A stretch of 64,000 bases of DNA, from NCBI GenBank assembly GCA_020073345.1, contig JAIQFI010000019.1:33676-97675 (forward strand), given 5' to 3'. Of this stretch, positions 26,441-35,853 are shown piece after piece. Source of the stretch: Terriglobia bacterium (lineage in GTDB: Bacteria > Acidobacteriota > Terriglobia > Bryobacterales > Bryobacteraceae). A program made the translations under genes and the position numbers. Every line of letters begins with the position of its first letter. Position 1 is the first letter of the stretch. The notes below the pieces were generated by a model that worked only from the letters and a program-made list of their open reading frames with translations, was not told where the DNA came from and did not search any database.

Positions 26441-26494
26441 CCCCTTCAGGCCGCACGGCCTGCAGCGTCCAGTCACGATAGAGAAGGAGATCGC

Positions 26495-27292
26495 ATGTCG
26501 CAGAGGAATTTCTTCACCGGAGCAGCCACTTTCGTCGTGGCATTGGCCTGTACCGCAGGAGCCGCCAGCGCACAAACTTGCGCCAGTCTGCCGGATCACG
26601 CCAAGTTGAAAGCCGCGCTGATTCAGGCCACCAAGGATGAAACCAGCGGGCTGAACAACCACATGTGGGCTACCATTGTGGACCGCGACGGAGTGGTGTG
26701 CGCCGTGGCGTTCTCCGGCAAGGATCGTTTCTCGCAGTGGCCGGGCAGCCGGGTGATCTCGGCCCAGAAAGCAAATACCGCCAACGCGTTCGGTCTCGAC
26801 TCCGGATCGAGCAGCGATGGCTCCGGGCAAGCTAACGGCCTGGCGCTCTCCACGGCGAACCTGTTCTCGGCAGTCCAGCCCGGCGGAAGCCTCTACGGGC
26901 TGCAGTTCAGCAACCCGGTCAATGAAGACGCTGGCTACAAAGTCCCATCCGCCGCCTACGGCACTGCTACCGATCCCATGAAGGGCAGCAAAATCGGCGG
27001 CGTCAACGTCTTTGGCGGCGGGCTCGCGCTCTTCGCTACCGGCAAGAAAATGGTCGGCGGCATCGGTGTCAGCGGCGATACTTCCTGCGCCGATCACTCC
27101 ATCGCCTGGCGTCTGCGCAAGAATCTCGGGCTCGATCACCTGACGGGAGTGGGCGGCGTTTCCGGCGATCCTCAGCGGCCCGACAACATCGTGTTCGATA
27201 TCGGCACGAATGGCCAGAGCGCGGGCGGATTCGGTCATCCCAAGTGTCTGATGACCGGCGACGAGAAGATGCTCCCCGCGGTTCAGCCGTAA
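26495..27292 (+). CDS. Secreted GlcG/HbpS-family haem-binding-like protein
   Basis: 265 residues from the ATG at 26495, with AAGGAGA upstream. The signal peptide (FVVALACTAGAASAQ) precedes a GlcG/HbpS-like (DUF336) fold: WATIVDRDGVVCAVAFSG, SAQKANTANAFG, and FGGGLALFATGKKMVGGIGVSGDTSCADH near residue 190. Relatives bind haem or cobalamin-like cofactors, or act in glycolate operons, but many have no known role. Four cysteines could form disulfides in the periplasm. It has its own promoter and is followed 48 bases later by the NHL-type protein. Confidence 0.82.
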   Translation: MSQRNFFTGAATFVVALACTAGAASAQTCASLPDHAKLKAALIQATKDETSGLNNHMWATIVDRDGVVCAVAFSGKDRFSQWPGSRVISAQKANTANAFGLDSGSSSDGSGQANGLALSTANLFSAVQPGGSLYGLQFSNPVNEDAGYKVPSAAYGTATDPMKGSKIGGVNVFGGGLALFATGKKMVGGIGVSGDTSCADHSIAWRLRKNLGLDHLTGVGGVSGDPQRPDNIVFDIGTNGQSAGGFGHPKCLMTGDEKMLPAVQP

Positions 27293-27306
27293 GCACAACA
27301 GCGTCG

Positions 27307-27312
27307 TATAAT
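27307..27312 (+). promoter_or_regulatory. Possible -10 element before the NHL-type gene
   Basis: TATAAT at 27307-27312 stands 29 bases before the ATG at 27341, with AAAGGA between. No good -35 hexamer is seen at the expected distance, so this is weak. Confidence 0.3.
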
Positions 27313-27340
27313 GGCCTGAGACCGAAAGGAACACGCACAT

Positions 27341-28579
27341 ATGGACGATATGACACGACGTGGTTTTCTGGCTGCCGGAGCCGTGGTAGCGGCGCCTTAC
27401 ATTCTGAGATCGGAAGACAAGGCCGGAACCAAGAACCCCATCATCGGCGAAGGCGAGTACAAGTACGAGTGCATCCACGACTGGGGCCAGTTGCCCTCGA
27501 ACATTAAGTACGGCAACACCCACAGCGTGGTGGAAGATTCGCAAGGCCATATCTACATCCACCACACGGTGTACGCGGACAGCCCCAGCGCCGACAGCGT
27601 CGTGGTTTTCGATGAGAAGGGCAAGTTTGTCCGCTCCTTCGGCCCCATGTTCCGCGGCGGCGCGCATGGCTTGTTCTTGAGCAAGGAAGGCAAGGACGAG
27701 TACCTCTACTTCTGCGACGAGAAGCACGGCATCGTCTCCAAGCGCACACTGAAAGGCGAGGAAGTTTGGACCATGGGCTATCCCCAGGACTCCAAACCCT
27801 ACACGAAGGGCCCCGGCGCGCCCGGTCTGAACTATCGACCCACTAACTTCGCGATCGCCCCTAATGGCGATTTCTGGGTCGGCGACGGCTACGGTTCCTA
27901 CTACATGTTCCACTACAGCCAGAAGGGGAATTCGTATCCCAAGCTGGTGAACACGTTCGGCGGTCCTCCTGCGGCGCCTGCTGGAGCCGCCCCCGGCGGA
28001 GGTGGAGGTCGTGGCCAGGGTAAGGGTCCCGGCGGCCCGGGCGGCGATCAAGCGAAAGGTCCGGCTCCCGACCAGGCTAAAGGCGGCGGTGGCGGTGGCA
28101 GAGCGGCTGCTCCTCCGCGGCAGCCCGGTCAACCCGGCGTGCCGCGAAACCAGCCCATCGAGTCGATGAACAATCCGCACGGCAACATGATCGATCTGCG
28201 CGATCCCGCCAAGCCCATCTTGCTGGTGGCCGATCGCGGCAACCAGCGCATCGTGCGCTACACGCTTGATGACAAGCCCATTGATGTTGTAGCGGGAACG
28301 CTTCAGCCTTGCCATTTCCACGAGCACAAAGGGATGATTGTAGTGCCCGACCTGGCGTCCCGCGTCACCCTTCTCGATAAGGACAACAAGGTTGTGGCTC
28401 ACTTGGGCGAAGGCCTCGTCGGCAACCCGCCCCGGACTACTGACGACCGCAGCAAATTCGTCCCAGGTCAGTTCGTCAACCCGCACGGCGCGTGCTTTGA
28501 CCACGTCGGCAACATCTTCGTGGCCGAGTGGGTCGAAATCGGCCGCGTCACGAAACTCCGCAAGCTCCGTAGTTCGTAA
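27341..28579 (+). CDS. TAT-exported six-bladed propeller (NHL-like) protein
   Basis: 412 residues. The start MDDMTRRGFLAAGAVVAAP is a twin-arginine signal. NHL-like blades are visible: HSVVEDSQGHIYIHH, VVVFDEKGKFVRSFG, FAIAPNGDFWVGDGYG, LVADRGNQRIVRYT and FDHVGNIFVAEW. Between two blades there is a long Gly/Pro/Ala/Gln-rich insert (about 208-270) that looks disordered. Export by TAT suggests a folded or cofactor-bearing protein. No catalytic motif is recognised. It lies 41 bases before the aquaporin gene and may share its transcript. Confidence 0.78.
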   Translation: MDDMTRRGFLAAGAVVAAPYILRSEDKAGTKNPIIGEGEYKYECIHDWGQLPSNIKYGNTHSVVEDSQGHIYIHHTVYADSPSADSVVVFDEKGKFVRSFGPMFRGGAHGLFLSKEGKDEYLYFCDEKHGIVSKRTLKGEEVWTMGYPQDSKPYTKGPGAPGLNYRPTNFAIAPNGDFWVGDGYGSYYMFHYSQKGNSYPKLVNTFGGPPAAPAGAAPGGGGGRGQGKGPGGPGGDQAKGPAPDQAKGGGGGGRAAAPPRQPGQPGVPRNQPIESMNNPHGNMIDLRDPAKPILLVADRGNQRIVRYTLDDKPIDVVAGTLQPCHFHEHKGMIVVPDLASRVTLLDKDNKVVAHLGEGLVGNPPRTTDDRSKFVPGQFVNPHGACFDHVGNIFVAEWVEIGRVTKLRKLRSS

Positions 28580-28620
28580 CTAGCAACAGAACGTACCACT
28601 CAAGCCTCCAAAGGAGCTGT

Positions 28621-29337
28621 ATGGACCCACGTTTGTTCGGCGAATTCATGGGAACTCTGGTTCTCGTGTTGATCGGTAACGGTGTTGTCGCCAATGTTGT
28701 TTTGAAGAAGACGCTGGGATCGGCCGCGGGTTGGCTGACCATCGTTTTCGGCTTCGGCCTGGGCGTGGTGGCTGGAGTCTTCACCGCGATCGCCTGCGGA
28801 AGCAGCGATGCCCACATCAATCCTGCCGTCACACTGGCATTCGCTATTTCTTCCGGGGACTTCAGCAAATTTCTGCCTTATCTGATCGCCCAGGTTTTAG
28901 GCGGGTTCGTCGGCGGGATGTTGGTGTGGATTCACTTCTTGCCGCATTGGAAGGAAACGCCCGATGCAGGTTCGAAACTTGCCTGCTTCTCGACCGGACC
29001 TGCCATTAAGAACACCGTCGCCAATTTGATCAGCGAAGTCATCGGCACATTTCTGCTCGTCCTCACGATTGCTTCCATCGTCAAGACGTCTCCGGCGCCT
29101 GGATTAGTCCCATTCCTGGTGGGCGCGATGGTGTGGGCCATCGGCTCCGGTTTGGGGGGCACCACTGGATTCGCCATTAACCCGGCGCGCGACCTGGGTC
29201 CGCGGATTGCCCACGCCATCCTCCCAATCCCCGGCAAAGGCGGCTCGGACTTCGGTTACGGTCTGTCGGTTCCAGTGCTGGGCGGGCTGATTGGCGGCGC
29301 TCTGGCCGGCTTATTCATCCGCGTAGCTCATTTGTAA
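28621..29337 (+). CDS. Aquaporin/glycerol facilitator (MIP family)
   Basis: 238 residues, six membrane helices plus two half helices. The two NPA boxes are NPA (67-69, HINPAVT) and NPARD (187-191, INPARDLGPR). The Asp after the second NPAR is characteristic of glycerol facilitators rather than strict water channels, so small polyols are likely substrates. GAGG-type spacing and length are normal. There is no glycerol kinase nearby. The preceding CAAAGGAGCTGT gives a good ribosome binding site. Confidence 0.9.
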   Translation: MDPRLFGEFMGTLVLVLIGNGVVANVVLKKTLGSAAGWLTIVFGFGLGVVAGVFTAIACGSSDAHINPAVTLAFAISSGDFSKFLPYLIAQVLGGFVGGMLVWIHFLPHWKETPDAGSKLACFSTGPAIKNTVANLISEVIGTFLLVLTIASIVKTSPAPGLVPFLVGAMVWAIGSGLGGTTGFAINPARDLGPRIAHAILPIPGKGGSDFGYGLSVPVLGGLIGGALAGLFIRVAHL

Positions 29338-29392
29338 CGCGATCTCGATCCATCCCGTCTCAACACTACTTCTGCACTTGCGGAAGTTGGGG

Positions 29393-29398
29393 TATAAT
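29393..29398 (+). promoter_or_regulatory. Possible -10 element upstream of fdhA
   Basis: A perfect TATAAT at 29393-29398 in the 246-base gap between the aquaporin and fdhA genes. The -35 region (TTCTGC) is poor. Further down, AGCGCAAGTGCGCT (29531-29544) can form a small hairpin, and AAAGGAGACAGGA precedes the ATG at 29584. Nothing else is visible in the gap. Confidence 0.35.
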
Positions 29399-29583
29399 TC
29401 TTGAGCGCATAGCGTGGGAAAGGCGTCCAGATAGAGTTCGCGATCCCGCGAGTGCGCCTGAAACAAATACGCTGAGTGATGATTCATGACGAGTTTCGCG
29501 GCCGCTGGTCGTATCACCCCGCAAGTTTAAAGCGCAAGTGCGCTGACAGACAGAGTGATGAAGGATAAAAGGAGACAGGAAGT

Positions 29584-30798
29584 ATGGCAACGAATCGTGG
29601 AGTAGCTTATATCAAGCCGGGCGTGGTGGAAGTTCAGTCCATCCCCTACCCCAAGCTGAAGATGCCGAAGAGCGAGACAGACCCGTTCGGCGGGAAAGAC
29701 GCTCCTCATGGCGTCATCCTGAAAGTCGTGACCACTAACATCTGCGGATCGGATCAGCACATGGTTCGCGGCCGCACCACTGCCCCCCAAGGCCTGATCC
29801 TGGGCCACGAAATCACCGGCGAAATCATCGAAAAGGGCAGCGACGTCGAAATGCTCAACGTCGGCGACCTGGTGACGGTGCCGTTCAACATCGCCTGTGG
29901 GCGTTGCCGCAATTGCCGCGAAGGCAAGACCGGCATCTGCCTGACCGTGAATCCGGCTCGTCCGGGCGCGGCGTACGGCTATGTGGACATGGGCGGATGG
30001 GTCGGCGGGCAGGCGGAATACGTCCTGGTTCCCTACGCCGATTTCAACCTGATCAAGTTCCCAAACAAAGAAAAGGCGATGGCGAAGATCAAGGACCTGA
30101 CCCTTCTGTCCGACATCTTCCCCACCGGTTTCCACGGCTGCGTGCAAGCCGGCGTTGGACCGGGTACTACGGTCTACATCGCAGGCGCGGGCCCGGTTGG
30201 TCTGGCGGCGGCAGCGGGAGCCCAGTTGCTGGGAGCGGCCGTCGTCATCGTCGGTGACATGATTCCGGAGCGTCTGGCACAGGCCAAGAGCTTCGGCTGC
30301 GAGACCATCGACCTGCGCAAGGACGCGACTTTGGCCCAGCAGATCGAGCAGATCGTCGGTGAGCCGGTGGTCGACTGCACGGTGGATTGCGTCGGCTTCG
30401 AAGCGCACGGACAGGGCAAGGATGCCGGCGTGGAACGTCCCGCGACCGTGCTGAACTCCCTCCAGGAAGTGGTCCGCGCGGGTGGTTCGATCGGTATCCC
30501 CGGTCTGTACGTCACCGGCGATCCGGGTGGTATCGACGCAAATGCAAAGATCGGCGCGCTCTCCATTCGCATCGGCCTGGGATGGGCGAAGTCCTGCTCT
30601 TTCCACACCGGCCAGTGCCCGGTACTGCGTTACAACCGCCAGCTCATGACGGCCATCCTGTACGATAAGGTGCATCCCGCCAAGGCGGTCAATGCCACGC
30701 TCATTTCGCTGGACGAAGCGCCGCAGGGCTATAAGGACTTCGACAAGGGCGCGGCCAAGAAGTTCATCATCGACCCGCACAAGTCAGTCAAGGCTTAA
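29584..30798 (+). CDS. fdhA: Glutathione-independent formaldehyde dehydrogenase
   Basis: 404 residues. A zinc medium-chain dehydrogenase closely matching the Pseudomonas FdhA pattern: Cys54 (TNICGSDQH) and His75-Glu76 at the catalytic zinc, structural-zinc cysteines 105, 108, 111 and 119 (ACGRCRNCREGKTGIC), then LTVNPARPGAAYGYVDMGGW, the NAD-binding GAGPVG and the C-terminal GALSIRIGLGWAKS and SFHTGQ segments. It oxidises formaldehyde to formate with NAD and may act as a dismutase on other aldehydes. It stands alone with its own terminator. Confidence 0.92.
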   Translation: MATNRGVAYIKPGVVEVQSIPYPKLKMPKSETDPFGGKDAPHGVILKVVTTNICGSDQHMVRGRTTAPQGLILGHEITGEIIEKGSDVEMLNVGDLVTVPFNIACGRCRNCREGKTGICLTVNPARPGAAYGYVDMGGWVGGQAEYVLVPYADFNLIKFPNKEKAMAKIKDLTLLSDIFPTGFHGCVQAGVGPGTTVYIAGAGPVGLAAAAGAQLLGAAVVIVGDMIPERLAQAKSFGCETIDLRKDATLAQQIEQIVGEPVVDCTVDCVGFEAHGQGKDAGVERPATVLNSLQEVVRAGGSIGIPGLYVTGDPGGIDANAKIGALSIRIGLGWAKSCSFHTGQCPVLRYNRQLMTAILYDKVHPAKAVNATLISLDEAPQGYKDFDKGAAKKFIIDPHKSVKA

Positions 30799-30819
30799 CT
30801 AACAGTCGGAACAAAAAGG

Positions 30820-30860
30820 GCGCCGGGGGAGTCAAATCCTCTCCCGGCGCTTTCTTTTTT
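30820..30860 (+). terminator. Rho-independent terminator of fdhA
   Basis: GCGCCGGGGGAG (30820-30831) pairs with CTCTCCCGGCGC (30839-30850), twelve pairs with one G-T wobble and a short loop, followed by TTTCTTTTTT. It starts 21 bases after the fdhA stop. Confidence 0.92.
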
Positions 30861-30913
30861 GGAAACGTTTCCGGGCTGGAAGCGTATACAGTCAGAGGAG
30901 CCGACCCAGGCCC

Positions 30914-33367
30914 ATGGAATCCTTCTTGCAAGACCTCAAGCATTCCATCCGGATGTTCCTTCATTCCCCCGGATTCACCCTTACCGCCGTTCTCGCTTTG
31001 GCGCTTGGCGTTGGCGCGAACACCGCGATCTTCTCGGTCATCAACACCGTTCTGCTGCGGCCCATGCCGTATCCCGATCCAGACCGGTTCGTCTTCTTCA
31101 CCACGGTCTATCCGGACGGTACTGGCACCGGCGGCTCGCCAGCCATGTTTAACTTCTGGAAAGCGCAAACGGAAACGATCGAGTACGCCGCGGCGTGGCG
31201 GTTTGGAGTCGCGAACTACAATTCCGGCGGCAATCCCGAACAGGTCCAGGTAACACAGGCCAGTGCCGACTTCTTTCCGCTGTGCGGCGCGACCGCACTC
31301 TATGGACGCACCTTCTCGAAGGAAGAGGATCTCCCGCGCGGACCCAAAGTAGCCGTGCTCTCCTATGGATTTTGGCAACGGCGTTTCGCTTCGGATCCGA
31401 GCGTGATTGGCAAGACTCTCGTCCTGAGCGGAGCTCCCTACGAAATCATCGGCGTCACCGGTCCCGGCCTGAAGATTGAGATCGATCAGCCGCCCGACAT
31501 CTACACCCCGTTTCAGATCGATCCTAGCAGCACGGATCAAGCTCGGTACTTCAACACAGGGGGGCATCTTAAGGCCGGAGTTTCCCTGGCGAACGCCAAC
31601 GCGCGGTTCAAGGTCGCTACCGAGGAGTTTCGTCGCAAGTATCCAACGTTCAACAAAAACGTGTACTTCGGGGTCGATCCGTTGCGCGAGTCGCTAGTCC
31701 GCGGTGTGCGCACGTTGCTCCTGGTGTTGCTGGGCGCAGTGAGTTTCGTGCTGTTGATCGCATGCGCCAACGTCGCCAATCTTTTACTGGCGCGTGCGAC
31801 CGGCCGCAGGCGCGAGATGGCCATTCGTGCGGCCGTTGGAGCCGGCCGCGGACGGATCATACGGCAGCTGCTCACCGAAAGCGTACTGCTCTCGATCACC
31901 GGCGGTGTCGTAGGGCTGGTCATTGGGTTTCTCGGCATTAAGGGAATTTTGAGTATCAATCCCGGGAACATCCCGCGAGTCGGCTTGCAGGGCTCCGCGG
32001 TTTCGATGGACGGGATGGTGGTGCTGTTCACTCTCGGGATCTCCTTCGCCACGGGGATCTTGTTTGGCCTGATTCCGGCACTGCAAGCTTCACGAACGGA
32101 TCTGAGCAGCACCATCAAGGAATCCTCCGGCCGCGGCGGAACCAGTTTCCGCCACAACAAGGCTCGTTCACTGCTGGTGATTACGGAAACGGCGCTGGCG
32201 ATGGTGCTGCTGATTGGAGCGGCGCTGTTGCTGCGGACATTCGCCGCGCTCCGAGCCGTCAATCCCGGGTTCAGTTCGCACAACGTCCTGACGCTGCGGA
32301 TGCTGTTGAACGATCCGCGCTTCGAGAAAACGGCCACCGTCGATCAGTTGCTCGCTCAAGGAAGAGAACGCCTCAAGGCTTTGCCCGGCGTGGAAAAGGC
32401 TGCGGCTACGTGTTGTGTCCCGCTAGAGGGCGGGTTCGGCCTTCCATTCATCATCGTGGGCCGTCCGCTAGACGGCCCGTCCACCGGCGGCGGACGTTAC
32501 ATGATCACCACGGCGGATTACCTGGAGGTGTTCAAGATCCCTCTCCTGCGCGGGCGCGCGTTCTCCGACCGGGACGCCAAGGGAACCGATCCGGTGGTCA
32601 TCATCAATGAGGCCATGGCGAAGAAGTTCTGGCCGCAGGGAGATCCTCTCTCCGATCAGCTGATCATTGGACGAGGCCTGGGTAAGGATTTCGAGGACAC
32701 CTCCCGCCAGATCGTCGGCGTGGTGAGCGACATCCGCGATAACGGGCTGGAAAGCGACCCCAGCCCGACCATGTACGTCCCGCAGGCACAGCTTCCAGAC
32801 GGCTTGAATAAGCAACTCACGAGTCTGTCGTCTCTTGCTTGGGTGGTGCGGACTAAGGTGGAACCACATTCCCTCATCAAACCGATTCAGCAGGAGCTGA
32901 CGGACGCCAGCGGCGGGCTCGCGTTGGCGCCGATCCGAAGTATGGATGAAATCGTCTCCCGATCCACGGCCAATCAAGATTTCAACACGCTCGCGCTCAC
33001 CATCTTCGCCGGCACCGCGCTGCTCCTCGCCGCAATCGGAATCTACGGCCTGATGGCCTACTCGGTGGAACAGCGCACGCAGGAAATCGGCATCCGGCTG
33101 GCGCTCGGTGCGCAGTACTCGACTGTGCGAAACATGGTTGTCTTTCAGGGCATGCGCCTGGCGCTGATCGGGGTCGTCATCGGCGTGGCTTCCGCGTACG
33201 GCCTGACCAAGTTGATCGCGAGCCTGCTCTACGGCGTGCAGGCCCGCGATCCGATGGTGTTCATCGGCGTGCCGGTGCTGTTGAGCCTGGTGGCCCTGAT
33301 CGCAGTGTGGGTCCCCGCCCGGCGCGCGACTCGCGTCAGTCCGATGGATGCGCTGCGTTGTGAGTAA
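30914..33367 (+). CDS. MacB/FtsX-like ABC permease, ADOP type, copy 1
   Basis: 817 residues. It opens with FLQDLKHSIRMFLHSPGFTLTAVLALALGVGANTA split over helix one, followed by a MacB periplasmic core domain (about 40-260), three FtsX helices (near 275-420, with NVANLLLARATGRRREMAIR), a second periplasmic domain, and three final helices with EQRTQEIGIRLALGA and the ending RRATRVSPMDALRCE. This is the acidobacterial duplicated orphan permease type, which lacks its own ATPase. Such proteins may export peptides or act in lipoprotein traffic or cell-wall signalling. Copy 2 follows after 26 bases. Confidence 0.9.
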   Translation: MESFLQDLKHSIRMFLHSPGFTLTAVLALALGVGANTAIFSVINTVLLRPMPYPDPDRFVFFTTVYPDGTGTGGSPAMFNFWKAQTETIEYAAAWRFGVANYNSGGNPEQVQVTQASADFFPLCGATALYGRTFSKEEDLPRGPKVAVLSYGFWQRRFASDPSVIGKTLVLSGAPYEIIGVTGPGLKIEIDQPPDIYTPFQIDPSSTDQARYFNTGGHLKAGVSLANANARFKVATEEFRRKYPTFNKNVYFGVDPLRESLVRGVRTLLLVLLGAVSFVLLIACANVANLLLARATGRRREMAIRAAVGAGRGRIIRQLLTESVLLSITGGVVGLVIGFLGIKGILSINPGNIPRVGLQGSAVSMDGMVVLFTLGISFATGILFGLIPALQASRTDLSSTIKESSGRGGTSFRHNKARSLLVITETALAMVLLIGAALLLRTFAALRAVNPGFSSHNVLTLRMLLNDPRFEKTATVDQLLAQGRERLKALPGVEKAAATCCVPLEGGFGLPFIIVGRPLDGPSTGGGRYMITTADYLEVFKIPLLRGRAFSDRDAKGTDPVVIINEAMAKKFWPQGDPLSDQLIIGRGLGKDFEDTSRQIVGVVSDIRDNGLESDPSPTMYVPQAQLPDGLNKQLTSLSSLAWVVRTKVEPHSLIKPIQQELTDASGGLALAPIRSMDEIVSRSTANQDFNTLALTIFAGTALLLAAIGIYGLMAYSVEQRTQEIGIRLALGAQYSTVRNMVVFQGMRLALIGVVIGVASAYGLTKLIASLLYGVQARDPMVFIGVPVLLSLVALIAVWVPARRATRVSPMDALRCE

Positions 33368-33393
33368 CGAAGAACCGGCAAGGAGCTGACCCA

Positions 33394-35850
33394 ATGGGAT
33401 CCTTTTTGCAAGACCTGAAGCACTCCATCCGGATGTTCCTGAATTCTCCCGGATTCACCGTGACGGCAGTCCTGGCCTTGGCGCTCGGCGTGGGGGCCAA
33501 CACCGCTATCTTTTCCCTCATCAACACGGTTCTACTCAAGCCGGTGAATTTCCCCGACCCCGAGCGGATTGTCATGTTCATGAACGTGTCGCCGCAAGGC
33601 TCGGGTGGCGGTGCATCGCCGGTGAAGTTCAACTTCTGGCGGTCCCAGACGCAATCCTTCCAGGACGTGTGCGCCTGGCGCTTCGGCGTCGCCAACTACA
33701 AAGCCGGCGATCTGCCGGAGCAGATCCAGGAAACCCAAGCCAGCGCGGATTTCTTTTCCTTGTTCGGCGCCACGACGGTTTACGGCAGAACCTTCACGAA
33801 GGAAGAAGATCTTCCCGGCGGGCGCGATGTTGCGGTGCTGGCCTATGGATTCTGGCAGCGCCGATTCGGTTCGGATCCCAACGTGATCGGCAAAACCATC
33901 ACGCTGAGCGGATCCCCGCACGAAATCATCGGAGTGGCCGGCCCCAGCCTGAAGATCGAGATCGACCAACCCCCGGATGTCTACGTGCCGTTCCGGCTCG
34001 ATCCGTACAGCACCGACCAGGGGAACTACTTTCAAGTGGCGGGGCGACTGAAGACGGGCGTAACCCTGGCCGCCGCGGATGCACAGCTGAAGGCCGCGAC
34101 CGAGGGCTTTCGGAAGAACTATCCGAATAGTCTTGGTCCCAAGGGGACCTTTGGAGTGCAACCCTTGGGTGAAGTGCTGGTGAGCGGGGTGCGCACGCTT
34201 CTCTGGGTTCTGCTGGGCGCCGTAGGCTTCGTGCTGTTGATTGCATGCGCCAACGTCGCCAATCTTTTGCTGGCCCGCGCGACAGGGCGCAGGCGGGAAA
34301 TCGCGATCCGCGCCGCGATCGGCGCCGGACGCGGACGAATCATTCGTCAGCTGCTTACGGAAAGCGTGGTCTTGTCGATGACCGGTGGAGCGCTCGGGCT
34401 GGTGCTCGGATACGCAGGTATTCGCGGCATTCTGAGCTTGAATCCCGGGAATATCCCGCGTGTGGGATTGCAAGGCAACGCCGTATCGATGGATATCCGC
34501 GTCGTCCTGTTCACGCTCGCGCTTTCCCTGGCCACGGGAATCTTGTTCGGTCTGTTTCCGGCGCTTCAGGCCTCGCGTACCGATCTCAGCAGCACGATCA
34601 AGGAGTCCACCGGCCGCGGTGGAACCAGCTTCCGACACAACAAGGCTCGTTCGGTACTGGTGGTGACCGAAACCGCGCTGGCGCTGATCCTTCTGATCGG
34701 AGCCGCGCTGCTCTTGCGGACCTTTACCGCGCTTCGATCAGTCAACCCCGGTTTTGAATCGCACAACGTGCTGACGCTCCGGATGTCGCTCAGCGGACCA
34801 CGCTTCGTAAAGACGGCGGGGGTCGATCAACTGGTGCGGCTGGGCACCGAGCGCCTCAAGGCTTTGCCCGGCGTCGAAACCGCCGGGGCTACCTGCTGCG
34901 TTCCGCTCGAAGGCGGATATGGGCTACCGTTTATCATCGTGGGCCGGCCGCTCGAGGGCGCTTCACACGGCGGCGGACGGTACATGATCGCTTCTCCCGG
35001 ATATTTCGACGTGTTCAAGATTCCGGTCCTCCGCGGCCGTGCTTTTAGCGATCAGGACGGGATCGGCGCGCCGCCCGTCGCGGTCATCAATCAGGCCATG
35101 GCCAAGCAGTTCTGGACGCAAGGCGATCCGCTGGCCGACCGCATCATCATCGGGAAGGGCGTAGGACCGGAATTCGACGATCCCCCGCGTCAGATCGTCG
35201 GCGTGGTCAGCGACGTTCGCGACACCGGACTGAACAATAATCCGGGCCCGACCATGTACATTCCCCAAGCGCAACTGCCCGATGGGATCAATGCGCTCAA
35301 TTCGCGGCTCACCCCGCTCGCCTGGATCGTGCGGACACGCGTCGAGCCCCACACGCTGATTCCGGCAATTCAAAAAGAGCTGAGCGATGTGAGTGACGGG
35401 CTCGCGCTGGCGCCCATCCGCACCATGGACGAGGTGGTGTCCCGCTCCACGGCCAACACCGATTTCAACACGCTGGTGCTCACGATCTTCGCAGTCACAG
35501 CGCTTTTGCTCGCGGCCATTGGGATCTATGGCCTGATGGCGTATTCGGTGGAACAGCGCACCCAGGAAATCGGAATCCGGCTGGCGCTCGGCGCTGAATC
35601 CGGATCCGTGCGCAATATGGTCATCTTCCAGGGCATGCGCCTGGCGCTGGCGGGGGTCATCATCGGCGTGGGTTCAGCGTTCGGGCTAACCAAGCTGATC
35701 GGGAGCCTGCTGTATGGCGTGAAGGCCCGCGATCCGATGGTGTTCATCGGCGTGCCCGTGCTCTTGAGCATAGTGGCTCTTTTGGCGGTCTGGCTCCCTG
35801 CCCGGCGCGCGACGCGGGTGAGTCCGGTCGATGCGCTGCGGTGCGAGTAG
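33394..35850 (+). CDS. MacB/FtsX-like ABC permease, ADOP type, copy 2
   Basis: 818 residues with the same plan as the gene before: N-terminal helix (FTVTAVLALALGVGANT), MacB core domain, three FtsX helices, a second periplasmic domain and three helices ending RRATRVSPVDALRCE. The predicted membrane segments are almost unchanged between copies, while the two periplasmic domains carry most substitutions (for instance KAGDLPEQIQETQ against NSGGNPEQVQVTQ). CAAGGAGCTGACC precedes the ATG. The two may work as a heterodimer sharing an ATPase encoded elsewhere. Confidence 0.9.
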   Translation: MGSFLQDLKHSIRMFLNSPGFTVTAVLALALGVGANTAIFSLINTVLLKPVNFPDPERIVMFMNVSPQGSGGGASPVKFNFWRSQTQSFQDVCAWRFGVANYKAGDLPEQIQETQASADFFSLFGATTVYGRTFTKEEDLPGGRDVAVLAYGFWQRRFGSDPNVIGKTITLSGSPHEIIGVAGPSLKIEIDQPPDVYVPFRLDPYSTDQGNYFQVAGRLKTGVTLAAADAQLKAATEGFRKNYPNSLGPKGTFGVQPLGEVLVSGVRTLLWVLLGAVGFVLLIACANVANLLLARATGRRREIAIRAAIGAGRGRIIRQLLTESVVLSMTGGALGLVLGYAGIRGILSLNPGNIPRVGLQGNAVSMDIRVVLFTLALSLATGILFGLFPALQASRTDLSSTIKESTGRGGTSFRHNKARSVLVVTETALALILLIGAALLLRTFTALRSVNPGFESHNVLTLRMSLSGPRFVKTAGVDQLVRLGTERLKALPGVETAGATCCVPLEGGYGLPFIIVGRPLEGASHGGGRYMIASPGYFDVFKIPVLRGRAFSDQDGIGAPPVAVINQAMAKQFWTQGDPLADRIIIGKGVGPEFDDPPRQIVGVVSDVRDTGLNNNPGPTMYIPQAQLPDGINALNSRLTPLAWIVRTRVEPHTLIPAIQKELSDVSDGLALAPIRTMDEVVSRSTANTDFNTLVLTIFAVTALLLAAIGIYGLMAYSVEQRTQEIGIRLALGAESGSVRNMVIFQGMRLALAGVIIGVGSAFGLTKLIGSLLYGVKARDPMVFIGVPVLLSIVALLAVWLPARRATRVSPVDALRCE

Positions 35851-35853
35851 GAG

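Larger units (their letters stand above)
30914..35850 (+). repeat. Tandem duplication of a permease gene
   Basis: Two neighbouring genes of 817 and 818 residues are alike along their full length, including at DNA level (for example GCATGCGCCAACGTCGCC occurs in both). They differ most in the periplasmic parts. The short gap of 26 bases and same strand indicate a tandem gene duplication that has since diverged. Confidence 0.9.

Noticed and set aside
26285..28504. A 739-codon open frame on the minus strand
   Set aside because: It lies opposite the GlcG/HbpS and NHL-type genes, spans a terminator and promoter, and its translation is low-complexity Ala/Val/Arg-rich without any domain. It follows from GC-rich codon use.
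29527..30780. A 417-codon open frame on the minus strand
   Set aside because: Antisense to fdhA, whose identity is certain; no start signal or domain.
30914..35850. Composite transposon or insertion sequence suggested by two long direct copies
   Set aside because: No transposase, terminal inverted repeats or target duplication; the copies are full permease genes, which fits tandem gene duplication.
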